Source of the DNA: Setaria digitata
Lineage: Eukaryota; Nematoda; Chromadorea; Rhabditida; Setariidae
Reading direction: 5' to 3'
Length of the DNA: 64,000 nt
NCBI GenBank assembly: GCA_003640385.1
Contig: RCAB01000102.1
Span: 103,305 to 167,304 of the forward strand
The notes under the pieces were generated by a model that was not told the DNA's origin, did not search any database, and worked only from the letters and a program-made list of their open reading frames with translations. Position numbers and translations under genes: made by a program. Below, piece by piece: positions 14,301 through 26,026 of this stretch. Numbering within the stretch: position 1 is the stretch's first letter; the number at the start of each line of letters is the position of its first letter.

Positions 14301-16090
14301 TTGAAATAGCAGCCGGGATGAAATATTTGGAGCAAAAACAAATTGTACATGGACATTTATCACCGCAGTGTATTTTAATTGATCAGAAGAAAACGATCAA
14401 GATCGCATCACCCCGAGGACATCTTCATCATGCTCAACTTCGCTATAGTGCTCCAGAATCCGTCATTGCTGTTTGTTTGAACTTATTTTCACTGATAGGT
14501 CAACTCGCTAATTTTGAATTCAAGGCTTCGGCATAATTATTTTTTACATTGTTACAAAAATAGATGACGTCTCGCTTTATGATTGTTGCTTAAATTAGCT
14601 TAAAATCTCGAGTTTAATTTTGCAAATGATAATGTGTTGTCTGGAAAAATATAACTGTGAAAGAATTAACATGATGGATAAGGACTTATTCAGCTCTTAA
14701 TAATGTTCCGTTTACTACTCCAGAATAGTCGTACCAGAGACATTGTCTCCTAAGTCAGGAGCGTGAGCTGTGCTGCATTTCCTGAAAATTCTCTCAGCCG
14801 TAACTTCTTTTCCTTCGGAAATTTTTCTGATAATAAATTTAGCAAGCATACTACAATATCGTTGGAAACTGTTTCAGAACGAATGGAGTAATAAAAGTGA
14901 TGTTTGGTCATTTGCGGTGACAACTTGGGAGATTCTCAATAATTGCACGCTAAAACCATTTGCGGAATTGACAAATGCTCAACTACTTGAAAATGCGAGA
15001 CATATCTATAATGGACACAATGCGGTTTGTTTCTTCCGATTCAAAAAGATTTATTTATTTTAAAATGCAATTAAATTCAGTTTAGTCATGTTGCATGACG
15101 AGATTTCTGCTTTTGCAGCATAATCTTAGCATTATAGTTAATTGTTTTAATTAAAATTTAACATCTAGGTTGACGTCATTTTCAAACATAAACTGGTGAT
15201 GTTTTTGTGTGCCTTTGTACCACGAATTTCTGTCATTGCTGGCTTATTAAATTTCCCTCAAACAGTGTCGTTTATTTATTATTAATATATTTTGGTTTGG
15301 TATCGTATCAGGAGCATAAATCTAAAAAACGACACGAAGTCTCACATGATAGGTCAAAACTACAAATAGTTTCGATTCTATCAAGATTACAAATGTCTTT
15401 CCTACAATTAAGAATTTCTCCATTAGTTTATCGTCCCAATAGCTCGTAAAATATTGGAATAATTAATAAAATAGTGAAAAACAAAACAAAGTAGATTAAT
15501 AAAATTGTAAAAGTGCTGAGAAATGGTTCTATTAGAGCGTTGCAAATTTGAAAATTCTCTGAGCTATCCGGAAGAGATCCAATTAAATTATGCTAATAAA
15601 GAACAAGGCTTTTTAATTACGGGCCAATGGAAGGATTTTTGAGGTCGCTGAACATTTATGGAGTGGAGATATAAAGAATATAGGTTGAAACTTCCCAAAA
15701 TATTGTTTAAATTTAAGTAGAATTGCGTGAGAGCAATTCTGTGAAAAGCTAGAGTACTCATACATATAGTGACGTTTAGGGATTCTTATAACAAGAAAAG
15801 CAAACAGAGAGCTATTTGAAGCTTGTTTTTATACGACGTCACAAGTTGGAAGAAATCTTGGAATTAAATTTCTCAACAATTTTGGATTGATTGTTACTTT
15901 TCAGATATATCTTAATCTTTCTATGGATATACCGCGGCAAGTATCGAATCTCATTAGCGAATGTTGGCAGAGGATACCAAGTGATCGACCAACATTTCTT
16001 GAAATTCACTGCATTTTATCAATGAAAAATTCGGGTTTACCTATTTCTCGAGAGGGTAATGGAGCTATTTTACCTTCTGTTCCTATGTAG
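5332..16090 (+). CDS. Discoidin domain receptor-like protein, predicted pseudokinase (5' exon missing)
   Basis: This is a type I membrane receptor of the discoidin domain receptor (DDR) family, whose vertebrate members bind collagen. Phase-consistent exons: 5332-5458, 6163-6238, 7063-7363, 7523-7637, 8309-8421, 8690-8844, 8923-9055, 10697-10765, 11188-11398, 11821-11897, 12211-12325, 12886-13038, 13558-13618, 14052-14143, 14284-14470, 14878-15024, 15905-16090 (about 772 residues visible). Residues 1-165 form the discoidin domain, with LGMESGEI, GAWCP, TQGRYGNG and CLRVEFYGC. A discoidin-like domain follows to about 350. One membrane helix (GLLILFILISCVLCAILI, about 363-382) is followed by basic residues and a juxtamembrane region with an NYN triplet and several tyrosines. 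The kinase domain starts near 498. The ATP-site lysine (YAAK) and the helix-C glutamate (SDEVKIL) remain, but HRD reads HGH and DFG reads SPR, and the activation loop is very short. The signal-peptide exon was not found. The DDR assignment is firm; loss of catalysis is inferred. Confidence 0.9.
9608..9645. repeat. ACT trinucleotide microsatellite (intronic)
   Basis: A run of ACT units sits in the 1.6-kb intron between receptor exons ending at 9055 and starting at 10697. The rest of this intron shows nothing recognisable. Confidence 0.8.
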
Positions 16091-16463
16091 TGCTTTAAAT
16101 TACTGTGTAAAGTCATGCCAGTCACAAATTTAGTCAGGGGTCAAAATTTGTTTGAAGTTTAAAATCAGTTTGGTTTTAATCTGCATTAAAATTTTAATAT
16201 TCAGCGGAAATTGGCAGATGAGGAATGGTTACTTTCCACCATTTGCGTCTTTTGGATGCGTGGAGTTGGCAAGGGCAAAATCAGCAAACATTTTAGTTTA
16301 AATTGCATTCAAACAAATCAAAATACAAGATAACAATTTATTGAATTATGCTTCTGGTGGAGTCGACTCCGATCCCTTGACGGTTCTTTTGAATCCTTTC
16401 TCTTCTTAAAAGGAGATGCGAATTTCACTGCTACCGAGGAAACGTAAAATTCACGTAATGTAA

Positions 16464-16469
16464 AATAAA
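16464..16469 (+). terminator. Candidate polyadenylation signal AATAAA of the discoidin receptor gene
   Basis: This is the first canonical AATAAA hexamer noticed downstream of the receptor stop codon (TAG at 16088-16090), about 375 nt away. Position and motif are the only support. Confidence 0.35.
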
Positions 16470-17149
16470 TTCCATTATAATAACTTTGCCAATATTATTT
16501 ACTTGCTGTTTCCCATTATAGTGTAATATACGAAATGTTATTGTTATTTCTTTTCAAAAAGATTAAAAGTTTGAAAACATAACACTTTAAATGCATTCTA
16601 CTAACAGAAGAAGCACGAACTTTATGACTTTAACCGAACCATGTAAAATTCTATGTTTTCAACAAGATCAGTCTCTTCTACACTCGCATGGAATAATTAT
16701 TTGTACAAACAGATATACTGATATACTTGATATTAACAGCGATGTATGAGTTTCACAGCAAATTTCAAGTTATCGCAAAAATTTTTCACTGCAGCAAGTC
16801 GACCACTGCCAAAAAAAAAAAAAATCACGCAGTTAGTGAAACTTGCTAGTTTAATAAATGTCAATTATCATTTTCCTTAACTGATAAATGAAGGTTATTG
16901 TTCCAGCTTAAAATAAGAAATGCATTTATCGTAGTGGTTCTTATATTAGTATTAAAGATAATTTTGCTTAGAGTTTCCAAATAGGTAAAAAAAAATTTTT
17001 GCCAATATCAGTCTAAGGTTTCTCTAGTGTGTCTTATCAGTATCACCGATAGCGAGCGATACCAATGGAATAGATAGATTTTCAGTAGAAAGTAAAATTG
17101 TCAAAAACAGTCTTCACTGCTTGTGACAATTCTAGAACTTTTTGTTACA

Positions 17150-19250
17150 CGATCTAAACGGTACATGACTTCTCTGTCAGATCCGACATACAGTTATAGA
17201 AGACCATAAAGCCTACCGAAATTTTTCGTCCAGTAAATTTGTTGCACATTTTTCGCGTTCGATTGCGGGTGCAAAAGATAAGAATTTCAACGAGTTTTAA
17301 AGAAACGAAGCGATCGCGATGACGTCCGACGCTACATCCTCTCCCTCTCCCTGGGGTTTCACTTCCTTCCCCCAAAAATTTTCCGTTCCTCAAAAATAGA
17401 TTATCCCATTTCCTTCGTTTCAATCACATCGAAAATAAAATAAATTATTTCGACATCATTTTAAAAATAATAAGGTGGAGAATCATCGAATTCGGTTCCA
17501 TTTCCAAATCGACTTGATTTGTCTTGATCGTTTTCAGTGGAAGAAAGCTTCTAGCAGCAGTTGTCTGTCGTAAGCGACCAGTGGGAGAACATCGAACTTT
17601 GACCCTTGCCGCAAATCATTTTGTTCACCTGTTTGCCACGTAAGCAATCAACAATCCTCGGGAACACAAGACCTTTAACACTGAGGTCTCCGCATCCAGC
17701 AAACTGCACTGAAATTGGTACACAGCAATCCTTCACGGAAACGTTTGAATCGGTGCAATACATTTCACCGAAGCTTGTGTGCTCTATCTGATACTTCTTC
17801 ACACGCTGTTCTCTTTCACTTCATCCTCCTCCACGTGTCAATCAAAGGACCACTCTTACGTCACCCGTGCTGCTCCTTGTGTTATCTACGTGCAAATGCA
17901 AATGAAGGTAGCCTGGACCGTCCTCTCACGTCTTTCGCGTCACTTCTGAATAACCAAAACGACAGTCCCTACGAAGAGCACGCAGGAATAATAAATATGC
18001 AAAACTATCAACAACATACGCCATACGTTGTTCTGTGTAGCAGAGGGAAGGGTAAAGTGGGGGTAGATTATGGGGAGGGTAAAGTGGTAGGGTAAAATGA
18101 GGGTAGATTATGGGGAGGAGGACACGGCAGTGTGGTCGATGCCTGCTGCGATGCTCGTCGTCTTGTCGTCGTGTCCCGCCGTCACGAGAGGTTATTCTCT
18201 CTCTCAGCGTCAGTGTGCTCCTTCGAGGCTTACTGTTCTGCGCACACAGACAGACAGACACGCACACACGTCTATAGAGACACAGCCAGACAGACTCACG
18301 AGAGCCTTCCTTCATTGATCGTGTGTCTCTGTGTGTGTAAATACGTGTAGATAACAGGCCGAACACGGAGAGCGCAGAGAGTGCAACACAGCAGCAGCAC
18401 TGCCACGGCAACAGCAACGATATGTTGACGTACGCTGCGTTGCGGACACGCGCGCGCACGCCCCACCCGACAGCATCACAACTATCTTCGCCAGCATCCG
18501 CGGCGGCGGTGGCACTGAGAGCAGCACACCACGAGCAGAGGCCCTACCTTACCACCCACTACGTCCTGTCCGAGCTTAGCGAATCGCCAGTACTGGTAAG
18601 TCTGCAGTTTGACCTCGCTAGCTGACCTCTGCGCTATTCTGCTCTACTGAGCGATTCTGCGCACCACGTCTCACACACGGAGGGAGGGGCGAACGTGCAG
18701 TGAGATATCGAATCGATGTGGCATCTGTGCGTTCTGTTTCAGAACCTCCGATAATAGGCTTCACAGAAGTAGCAATCTCCTACACTAGAAATGAGAAGTC
18801 TGTCAGAGCTTGCTCCAATCTCAGGCGGGGTCACTGGAATATTCCGATCGTAAAATATGTAGCCGTAAGTGATCACTTCCTTTTGGTCTACCCTCTACAG
18901 TCCTAACGTAAGCGACGGAGAGCGACAAATCGTACGATTATGGTGCAGTCCATCATCAGCACTTCCCTTCATCCTGCGGGAAACTTTCAACCCATGTTAC
19001 ACGGAACAAGAACTGACTGACTTTTCCACTCCACCTTTTAAACTTACAGCCAAACCAATGAGTAAATGTTCTCTGTAGCACAATATGAGCTTCCGTACGA
19101 TAGCCCTGCATCTCACGCTTAGCAAATGAAACGCTTCAACTGTCCCAGACACGAACTTCTGATTTTGTCACCATTTCCTGAATCAGTTACGCACAACGCT
19201 GATAAATTACAGCATGCTTATGTTTTTACATGATCCGGAATGGGCTGATG
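17150..19250 (+). promoter_or_regulatory. GC-rich block, probable promoter and 5' UTR region of the SAND-domain gene
   Basis: Base composition changes sharply from AT-rich flanks to a block with many CpGs (for example CGCGCGCACGC near 18450), CA/GA-type simple repeats near 18240-18340 and G-runs near 18045-18121. Open frames on both strands, including a 177-codon minus frame at 17926-18459, follow from the lack of AT-rich stop codons and look like low-complexity translations. A good donor (TACTG|GTAAGT, 18595/18596) and an acceptor (TTTTAG, 19348-19353) suggest a non-coding first exon spliced to the exon holding the GMEB-like start codon. The promoter role is inferred from position. Confidence 0.45.
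18045..18121 (+). repeat. Two-copy G-rich tandem repeat with G-quadruplex potential
   Basis: A 29-bp segment at 18050-18078 recurs at 18090-18118 with two mismatches, in a 40-bp period. The strand carries at least six runs of three or more G separated mostly by short loops, which fits the G-quadruplex pattern. It lies about 300 nt upstream of the candidate upstream ORF. Confidence 0.7.
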
Positions 19251-19404
19251 GACATTACTGACATCCTTGTCGTCTTGGATTAAGGAAGCATGCAGCTGCT
19301 CTTTATAATATCAACAGAAATGTGAAAAAGGAAGATAATTTTGATTATTTTAGGTTATTACCGGCGTTGTTCTGGAATCCCTGCATGTCTTGTTGATGAA
19401 ATAA
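18422..19404 (+). other. Candidate spliced upstream ORF (74 codons) abutting the SAND-gene start
   Basis: Reading ATG at 18422 through 18595 (58 codons), then splicing from GTAAGT to the acceptor at 19353, continues in frame for 16 codons to a TAA at 19402-19404. The next three bases are the ATG of the SAND-domain protein. The product would be Ala/Ser/Thr-rich at its N-terminus and has no known domain. If the mature mRNA is instead trans-spliced at 19353, this ORF would be absent from it. Translation is unproven. Confidence 0.35.
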
Positions 19405-22400
19405 ATGTCAAACGATTTAAGCATGTCAACTAATGGAGCAGATGATGGCGATAGTACCACATCAGTAGATCTCAAAGCACCTGTTTTGGAGGTTTGTTTA
19501 AATGGTTAATAAGAACATTTGCAAACACGTGGATTTGTCAGAAATCTTACCTTATTGCACTTTCATTTTTTTAGGTAGCTCTTTCATCTTTTGCTGAAGT
19601 TGCAAAATTTTAATGTAATTTTAATCTTCAAAACGTCAAGAATAATCCTTGACTGTTTGAAAGCGGTGGTAAATTTATATATTTCCTGTTACAAGATTTA
19701 TTTTGTTGGTGAATAATATTGCCGTATGAATTTGTCACAACAGTAGTAAGGGAGCGAATTTTAAAATCGAGTTATTTTTTGAAAATTTTAGGTAAGATGT
19801 GGACATTTGGTAGCTCGACTACATACCGAAAAATTCGTTTGCCCCGGAATACATCAACCATGCATTGAACTGGATGGTTTGTCCTTTAAAACTCTTAGTA
19901 ACAGCTATTTCCAAATTGGTTAGTTGGCGGGAAACTTGAGCAGTCATGTGTCTGTTATTACGAGTCAAGTCGTTAAAACAATTATATTTTGAGAAACAAT
20001 CATATCTCCTCAGTGCTGAAGTTTTTTCGATTTCAGTGACTCTAATTTAGTTTGAAGGTGGTTGCTAATTTTCCTTTGATTAGCCAATTTTATCTGTTAT
20101 TCGAGAACAGACACTCGAATCCATCATGAATGGACCACAATTCATTTCGTGTGGCTTTGTGGATCTAGACTGATAATATTATTTTCTTTTATTCTGTAAA
20201 CATTTTAAATATTCCAAGGTAGTTTGTTGCTAGTATTTGTTATTTCATTACTCACAATCTCACTTATACGTCATTACAAAAACCTGGTCACACATATATG
20301 CACAGCTATTCGTTCTTCTGCTGTCGCGGGCAGATCTATAAAATCGCTTCATTTTCATCATGTACTGTCATGACTTCCATCTCTCAGACCAATATCTTGT
20401 TTAGGTGAACTGATTAGTCCGAAAGAATTTACAATACGTGCAAACAAAGATAAGCAAAAGGATTGGAAAGGAAGCATTCGTATTGGAAAGTCGAATATGA
20501 GGTATTTCGACTCTTTGAAATTTCGAAAAAAGTTTTTCCAATCTTAGTTTTGCCTTTTCTGTGTTTCTCTCATTTTCATGGCCATAGAATAACCAGACCA
20601 AGGACAAAACTGATGTTTCCTAATTGGTGTGATGGTTTTAACTTTCATTCCCCTTACACCTTTCAGCTCTTAGTCATTTTTGTGTCTAATCAATGCAGAT
20701 AATGCGCGAGACTTTCTACCTTTAAAACTATCCCACAGTTTAAAGTAGACATTGCGTAAATAATACAACTTGATTTTATTAGTCAAACAGGTCAGATATT
20801 TTCACAGCACTTTTTAGAGCATTAATGGAGATGAAAAGCCTCGATTTTTATAATCACGAGAATTACTGCAGTGCCAAATGTCAGTCACGAAATTTTATGT
20901 CCTTCAAAAATCATCTTACAGAAGCCTATTTAAATGCCGATTTGCTTTATGGAGCAACGTCATCCTCATTTGATGAGGATAAAAAAAGTGGCATCATGAG
21001 GTATTTATTTCTTGTATAAATAAGTAGTTTTGAATACGTAACTCTGAGAGGTTGTAGAGTCCAATCACATCTGATGTGACTATTGTGATATCATAGATCA
21101 TCTAGAATCATTCCAGAATTATTTGAAGTAAATTTAGATAATTATATGATGATAATCCATATTTTTAGTAGGCTTTTTTGCAGCCTTTATTCACAAGTAA
21201 ATGAACGAAGTAATTCGGTTGTTAATGGTATGTTTCTCTACCTTGTTTCCATTTCATCACTGGTTTAATTGTTTGATAGTTTTTCTTCAGATTGCATCAT
21301 TTCATTTAATTTTGAAATTCATTTGTATATGGCATCTGCTTCGAGTCTGCTTTGGTTATAAATTATTTTAAATGTATTTTAATCATTGAAACATGTGCTT
21401 TGCAGCAATAATGTCGACATTTATGAAGGGTCAGAAATTTGATGAAGATCTCATGCCAGCGGAAGAAGATACAGCCGGTTCAAGTAACAGTGCTGTAATG
21501 GTAATGAAAAACCGTATGTTTCAATTTATTAGTCAAATTTTACGATTACGGTCTATGTGTTAAACTCCTTATTTTTGTAACGAATACTGTTCGATTTTGA
21601 TACACTGCTGCCTTGGTTTATACGGAAAAAAGGAAAAAAAAAAAAACTATGATGCGCAGATGCATTTCAACCGCATCTGGTCGAGGCAACTGTCAGTTAG
21701 TCTCTAATCTCCAATTTTTATTCGTGTGAGATCATCTGGTACGATGGACATAGCTGCTAAAAACTGTAGAAACATCGAACTGGCTTATGGTTAAGGAATG
21801 ATTCATGTAATTGTTAGATCTTTTAGAAAAAATGCTTTTATTTTTAAAAGTATCTTAAGTTTTGCAAATATCAGAAATTTGTTAGTTTGTAGTTTTTATT
21901 ATAGGTTAAGGAGTGTTTTATGTAACTGATGGTTCTTTTGGAAAAAATGCTTTTTTTAAAATATCAGATATAATACACTATTCATGTACTTATTTCATGC
22001 CTTTAAGAGCCAATCAAATTCTGGGCTGGAATGGATGAAATGGGACTTCTGAGTGATTTAACGGACGTTATGATCACTTCTATGGAGCATCTTCGTCGCC
22101 TTGCGTTAATGGGGCCCTCGCAGAGAGATGCAGGTAAGCTATTCGTGTGATATTAGTTGCATCATTATTTCTAAACTGGATAATTGCACAGATTTCGAGC
22201 AGAACAAAACATACTATTTTGTACTGTCAGAAAACTGTGCTAAAAAATTTTGATTTCACACTTTTCACACTGTACGGTCATGGAACAGAGTGATCTTATG
22301 AAGTCGTACAGCTGTGTTTAGCTTATTTAGTCTAAAGTTTATGTAATTGAATGTCTTTGCGCTTGCTCGAAACTTTTTTTTTTTATAGTTGCTGAGAGGT

Positions 22401-22979
22401 TGACTCGAGTGGCTGGTGCACTGGATTTAGAAGAAACTATTGGTTCCAGAATACAAGCGGAAAGGCTAAATTGCACAGTGGAAACAAGTTTGTTAAGCAA
22501 CGAAATTCAAGGTATACGAGTTTCATTATTTTATTTTTAACTTTTCTGTTGTTCCGACTTCGGAAAAATTCCCATTTTCATGGATATTCGATTAACGGAA
22601 AATTGACTCCGTCTCTCTAGTGTAATTATTCTTCGGTAAGTCGTAGTAGTACTAGTATTAAGAATGAAGCAGAAAGCACATAAAGCGGATCAGTAATTAG
22701 ATATCTGTAAATCACTATTAAGCAGAACTGCAAAAGAAAACCGAAGTAAGCTGGCGTAGATTGGAGGAGTCACGTCGGAAGGCATCGCGAATTGATGACC
22801 TATTCTGCGAGGACTCCTCACCAAGTGTGCCCGGGAAACGTCGAAGACATTCTGCAGCAGCTCCTTCCGCATGTGTTACAGCATCAGCGATAACATCTGC
22901 GCCTACTTCCGCCACTGCAACTGCAACTGCAGCAGCAATTATCGATGAAAACAATGGCTTATCTATGGTAGAACAGTGA
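19405..22979 (+). CDS. GMEB-like SAND-domain transcription factor
   Basis: This is a nuclear DNA-binding protein of the glucocorticoid modulatory element binding (GMEB) type. Nine exons join in phase: 19405-19491, 19792-19876, 20405-20501, 20818-21000, 21172-21227, 21406-21500, 22010-22133, 22389-22511, 22726-22979, giving 367 residues. The SAND domain spans about residues 30-115. It starts at VRCGHLVARLHTEKFVCPGI, contains the diagnostic KDWKGSIRIG core (the KDWK DNA-contact motif), and ends in a Cys-rich segment (NYCSAKC). Residues about 200-290 are Met/Leu/Glu-rich and probably helical, as in the oligomerisation region of GMEB proteins. The tail has a basic GKRRRH cluster, a likely nuclear signal, and an Ala/Thr-rich low-complexity end. 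The start is chosen because an in-frame TAA lies immediately upstream. Exon 5 has tandem acceptors (21168/21171) that would add or drop one Ser. Family firm; exact orthologue not assigned. Confidence 0.92.
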
Positions 22980-25834
22980 ATCTCATCTGTTCTGTATATC
23001 GTATTATCTTAATTTTTTGTCAAGCTGCTGTTTCTTGTTTATTATTCTTATGTGTCTATCAGTTCCAAAATATGTGACTTTTTTCATTGTTCATTAAGCT
23101 ATTAATATATCAGCCTGGCGAATTCTCGTACATTGGCTGAGTGGTTTTTTTAAGCTCCTCCTCCTGTTTTACTTACTCACTCCGGTCGTTACCGGTGGTT
23201 GCTTTCGTTCTGAACCAAGCAACCCGCGGCATTTCCCAGTGGATTGTTTGTTTGAATTGTAAAATGTCAGCATCAAGGGTATGGATAATGAGTCTCCCTT
23301 TTTTGATACTTCAATTTTTTTGCTTGCGTTAGCTAGTCCACTTCAGCTGCTTTGTTGATTCATTTATTGATTTATAAATTACTCTCTCTCTCCCATTTGA
23401 AAAAGGGTCCTCGGTAAATATCCACCAAAAACCTAATTGATGGATGTTGGTTTTCTTGACCTACATGAATTTCTGTAACGAACTGCGTTAACTTGGAGTA
23501 TTCCTTTTACTCTTTATCGCAATCATTATTTATTATTTTTTCAGAGAGTTTGGATATATTTTTTTTAAGGGGAGTCACAGTAACGTCAGATGCAATATTG
23601 GTTTACTATTTCTTGAAACAGGTTTTTTTGTTCACATTTTAATTCATTATTCAGAGCATTATTTTTCGATCCTTAGGTCTCTGTGACTTTTATTTTGCTA
23701 AAAAAAGACGTGAAAATGAGGGTTTCGGATCTCCATAGTAAAAGTTAAAAAAAGTAACCACGTTTTGGAATGTTTTTTATAAATAGTTTTTGTGGAAGTG
23801 ATAGTAATGATCAGCTTATTTCATAGGATTTATGCCTTCTGAGTAGAAAAGTTAAGAAAAAAAAAAAAATCTTTTGAATGTAATACATGTTGGCCACGTA
23901 GAGAAAATTTTACGTGACAAGAAGTTTCTGCTAAGGATTTGCTTCACATTGTGCAGGTAAGGATGAGGAAGTGGAGGAAAATTTTATTGTTGGCATTTTT
24001 TTTTTGACTAGAATTTTCTATGTAAAACAGCTGTTACTAGCAATTTTTCTTCAATTTCCATTATGGCGAGCTTGACTGGTTAGTATTTAACATTAATTTC
24101 ACTTAATAATAGCGTTTGTCCGAGTTTGGAAGTTTTTATGTTTGTAACGATTACACTTGCATCACTTACTGGTTTCAAGATTTTGCAGGGGTATATTTGC
24201 ACCTATGGCTTCTTCATCCGTCTTGGTCAGGAAAGCTATATATACATATATATAACGTTTGAAGATTTTGATGGGACCAGGAGGGTATGAAATAATGAAG
24301 GGGATAGCAAGAGATTCATGAATGCTTAACTTTATTGTCGAGTGTAACTGACTGAGCATGATTGACTGTAGGTTTTGCGTTGCCCAGAAAGCGAATTGCT
24401 CAGTGAAGTTGGCAAGTTTTAATTTCTTGCTCAGGCAATCTCTTGTTTGAATTTCCATAGGTTGCTTCACTCACTACTTTCTTGTTTCGTTCTACCATTA
24501 TTGAAGTGTTAAGCAGTTGATGAAACAAAACTGGGAGAGTATTCCACTCCTGTTCCATTTCAATCCATTAAGAGCATTTTAAAGTAAAAGGTATTTCTGT
24601 GCTTCACTAACTGCTGATAATTCCGCTGAAATTGATGGCAATTTTTGACTGAAGCAACCTAAGAAACTGCTTCTTTACGAAGTTTAGATCTCTGTTTTGT
24701 ATGCACTGTACTATAGGTTTTTACAGGTATGACTGTTTAGGCCTATTTTGGTGCAGACCTTCTCATACTGCTTCTTTACATTCTAATTTCGTTTGTTTTT
24801 TTATATATGTCATTAAACATGTTGAAAAATATTTCTATTTAACATTTAAAAATTTCACTGCATTTTTTCAGCAAGATAAGTGCAACTGAATTCTTCATTT
24901 TTTGACTGGAAAATAATTTTGATGAAGAGTATTGCCTTAATATATCCACATTGGTATAGTTAGCTCCTTTGTGTTTTAGTATCTTTTTCTGTAATCGCGA
25001 CGATTAAGTATAGTTGGGACAGGTAGAAACCAATGGAGCAATTCCATGATTCTCATGAAGAATGGCTGAAGCTTCTCCACGTCCAGAAAAATTCTTTTTC
25101 CTTGTTGAAGTTTTGATTTCTGAATTCAGTTATCTTTTTCCGAAAGGATAAAGAATAAGTGAGACTTGAACTGAGAATCAGTTAAAAAAAAAAAATCTCA
25201 GAGGGCATACTGTTTCTGTTCAACATATTTCAAATCTATGGAGCCACTCAATTAGCAGAACAAGAAGCCTGACACGAATTTAGGTGTTTGATTTAAGGAA
25301 AATGAGGAAACAGACATTCTCCAGATTATAGCTTTACTCAGTGATGAATCAAGGCAGCAACATTTTCTTATAGCTTTTAACTGCAAGTAGCAGATTGCCT
25401 TGTACTTCATGAAAATTAGCAGTGTCAGTCGTTTTAATCCAATTATTGGCTGTCTTCCTGTTGGATTCCGCTAACAACTCAACTATGATGCAGAGTAGAA
25501 CGTCGGACACTTAGAAGCTCATGTGATCTTGGGCATCTATATACTGTGTCAGGTGGTTTATGTTGTCTCTGAGTGGCTAGATTTATGAGCATTTCATTTA
25601 GTGGAAGTTACAAAATGACTCAGTTGAATATTCCACTTGTGAAACTTCATGATCCAATCAAACAACTTCCTGCCCTTGATATTAAAATTTTGTTCATAAT
25701 AAATATGAGTACTCTTACTGAAACGACTTGCATTGATCAGCATTGTTGTCATAAGACTGGATTGCGTTCTGAAAAGGCTGCTGCTTATCTAAAGAGCTTT
25801 TCAATCGCATAATATTTATCAATTTCTACAGTTG
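22980..25834. other. Gene-poor stretch after the SAND-domain gene
   Basis: This presumably starts with the 3' UTR of the SAND gene, but no canonical AATAAA was noticed in the first 600 nt. A 102-codon minus frame at 24162-24470 includes a TA microsatellite (24238-24254), and a 76-codon plus frame begins at 25585; neither shows a signal peptide, a domain or supporting splice sites. No feature is claimed. Confidence 0.5.
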
Positions 25835-26026
25835 ATGAAAACGAATTTTATCGCAATTCACTGCTTGTTACAATTTTATTGTCATTTCTCCATTAGCTCG
25901 AAATTAACGGAAGAGCAGCGAGTAAGCAATGGTCACAACATTGGCCGTCGAAGCGTGTCTGCTAGCCACAATTTCACACATTCAAATATGGCCATAAGTG
26001 ATTCAGTGATAAGTAATTTGGCTTAG
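25835..26026 (+). CDS. Candidate single-exon small secreted peptide (63 aa), unrecognised
   Basis: The ATG lies three bases behind a strong acceptor-like sequence (TTTCTACAG, 25823-25831), the arrangement expected for a trans-spliced nematode mRNA. The N-terminus (MKTNFIAIHCLLQFYCHF) is a plausible, moderately hydrophobic signal peptide. The rest is Ser/Asn-rich with a Gly-Arg-Arg triplet (HNIGRRS) that resembles an amidation/dibasic processing site. An alternative is that the segment after TTAG at about 25898 is a downstream exon of some other transcript. No family similarity was recognised, so existence as a gene is uncertain. Confidence 0.3.
   Translation: MKTNFIAIHCLLQFYCHFSISSKLTEEQRVSNGHNIGRRSVSASHNFTHSNMAISDSVISNLA

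Noticed and set aside
17926..18459. 177-codon minus-strand open frame
   Set aside because: It lies in the GC-rich block, where stops are rare on both strands. The translation is repetitive Cys/Arg/Ser-rich sequence from CA/GA simple repeats, and plus-strand frames of the same kind overlap it.
24162..24470. 102-codon minus frame
   Set aside because: It runs through a TA microsatellite, has no recognisable motif, and no splice or polyA context was found.
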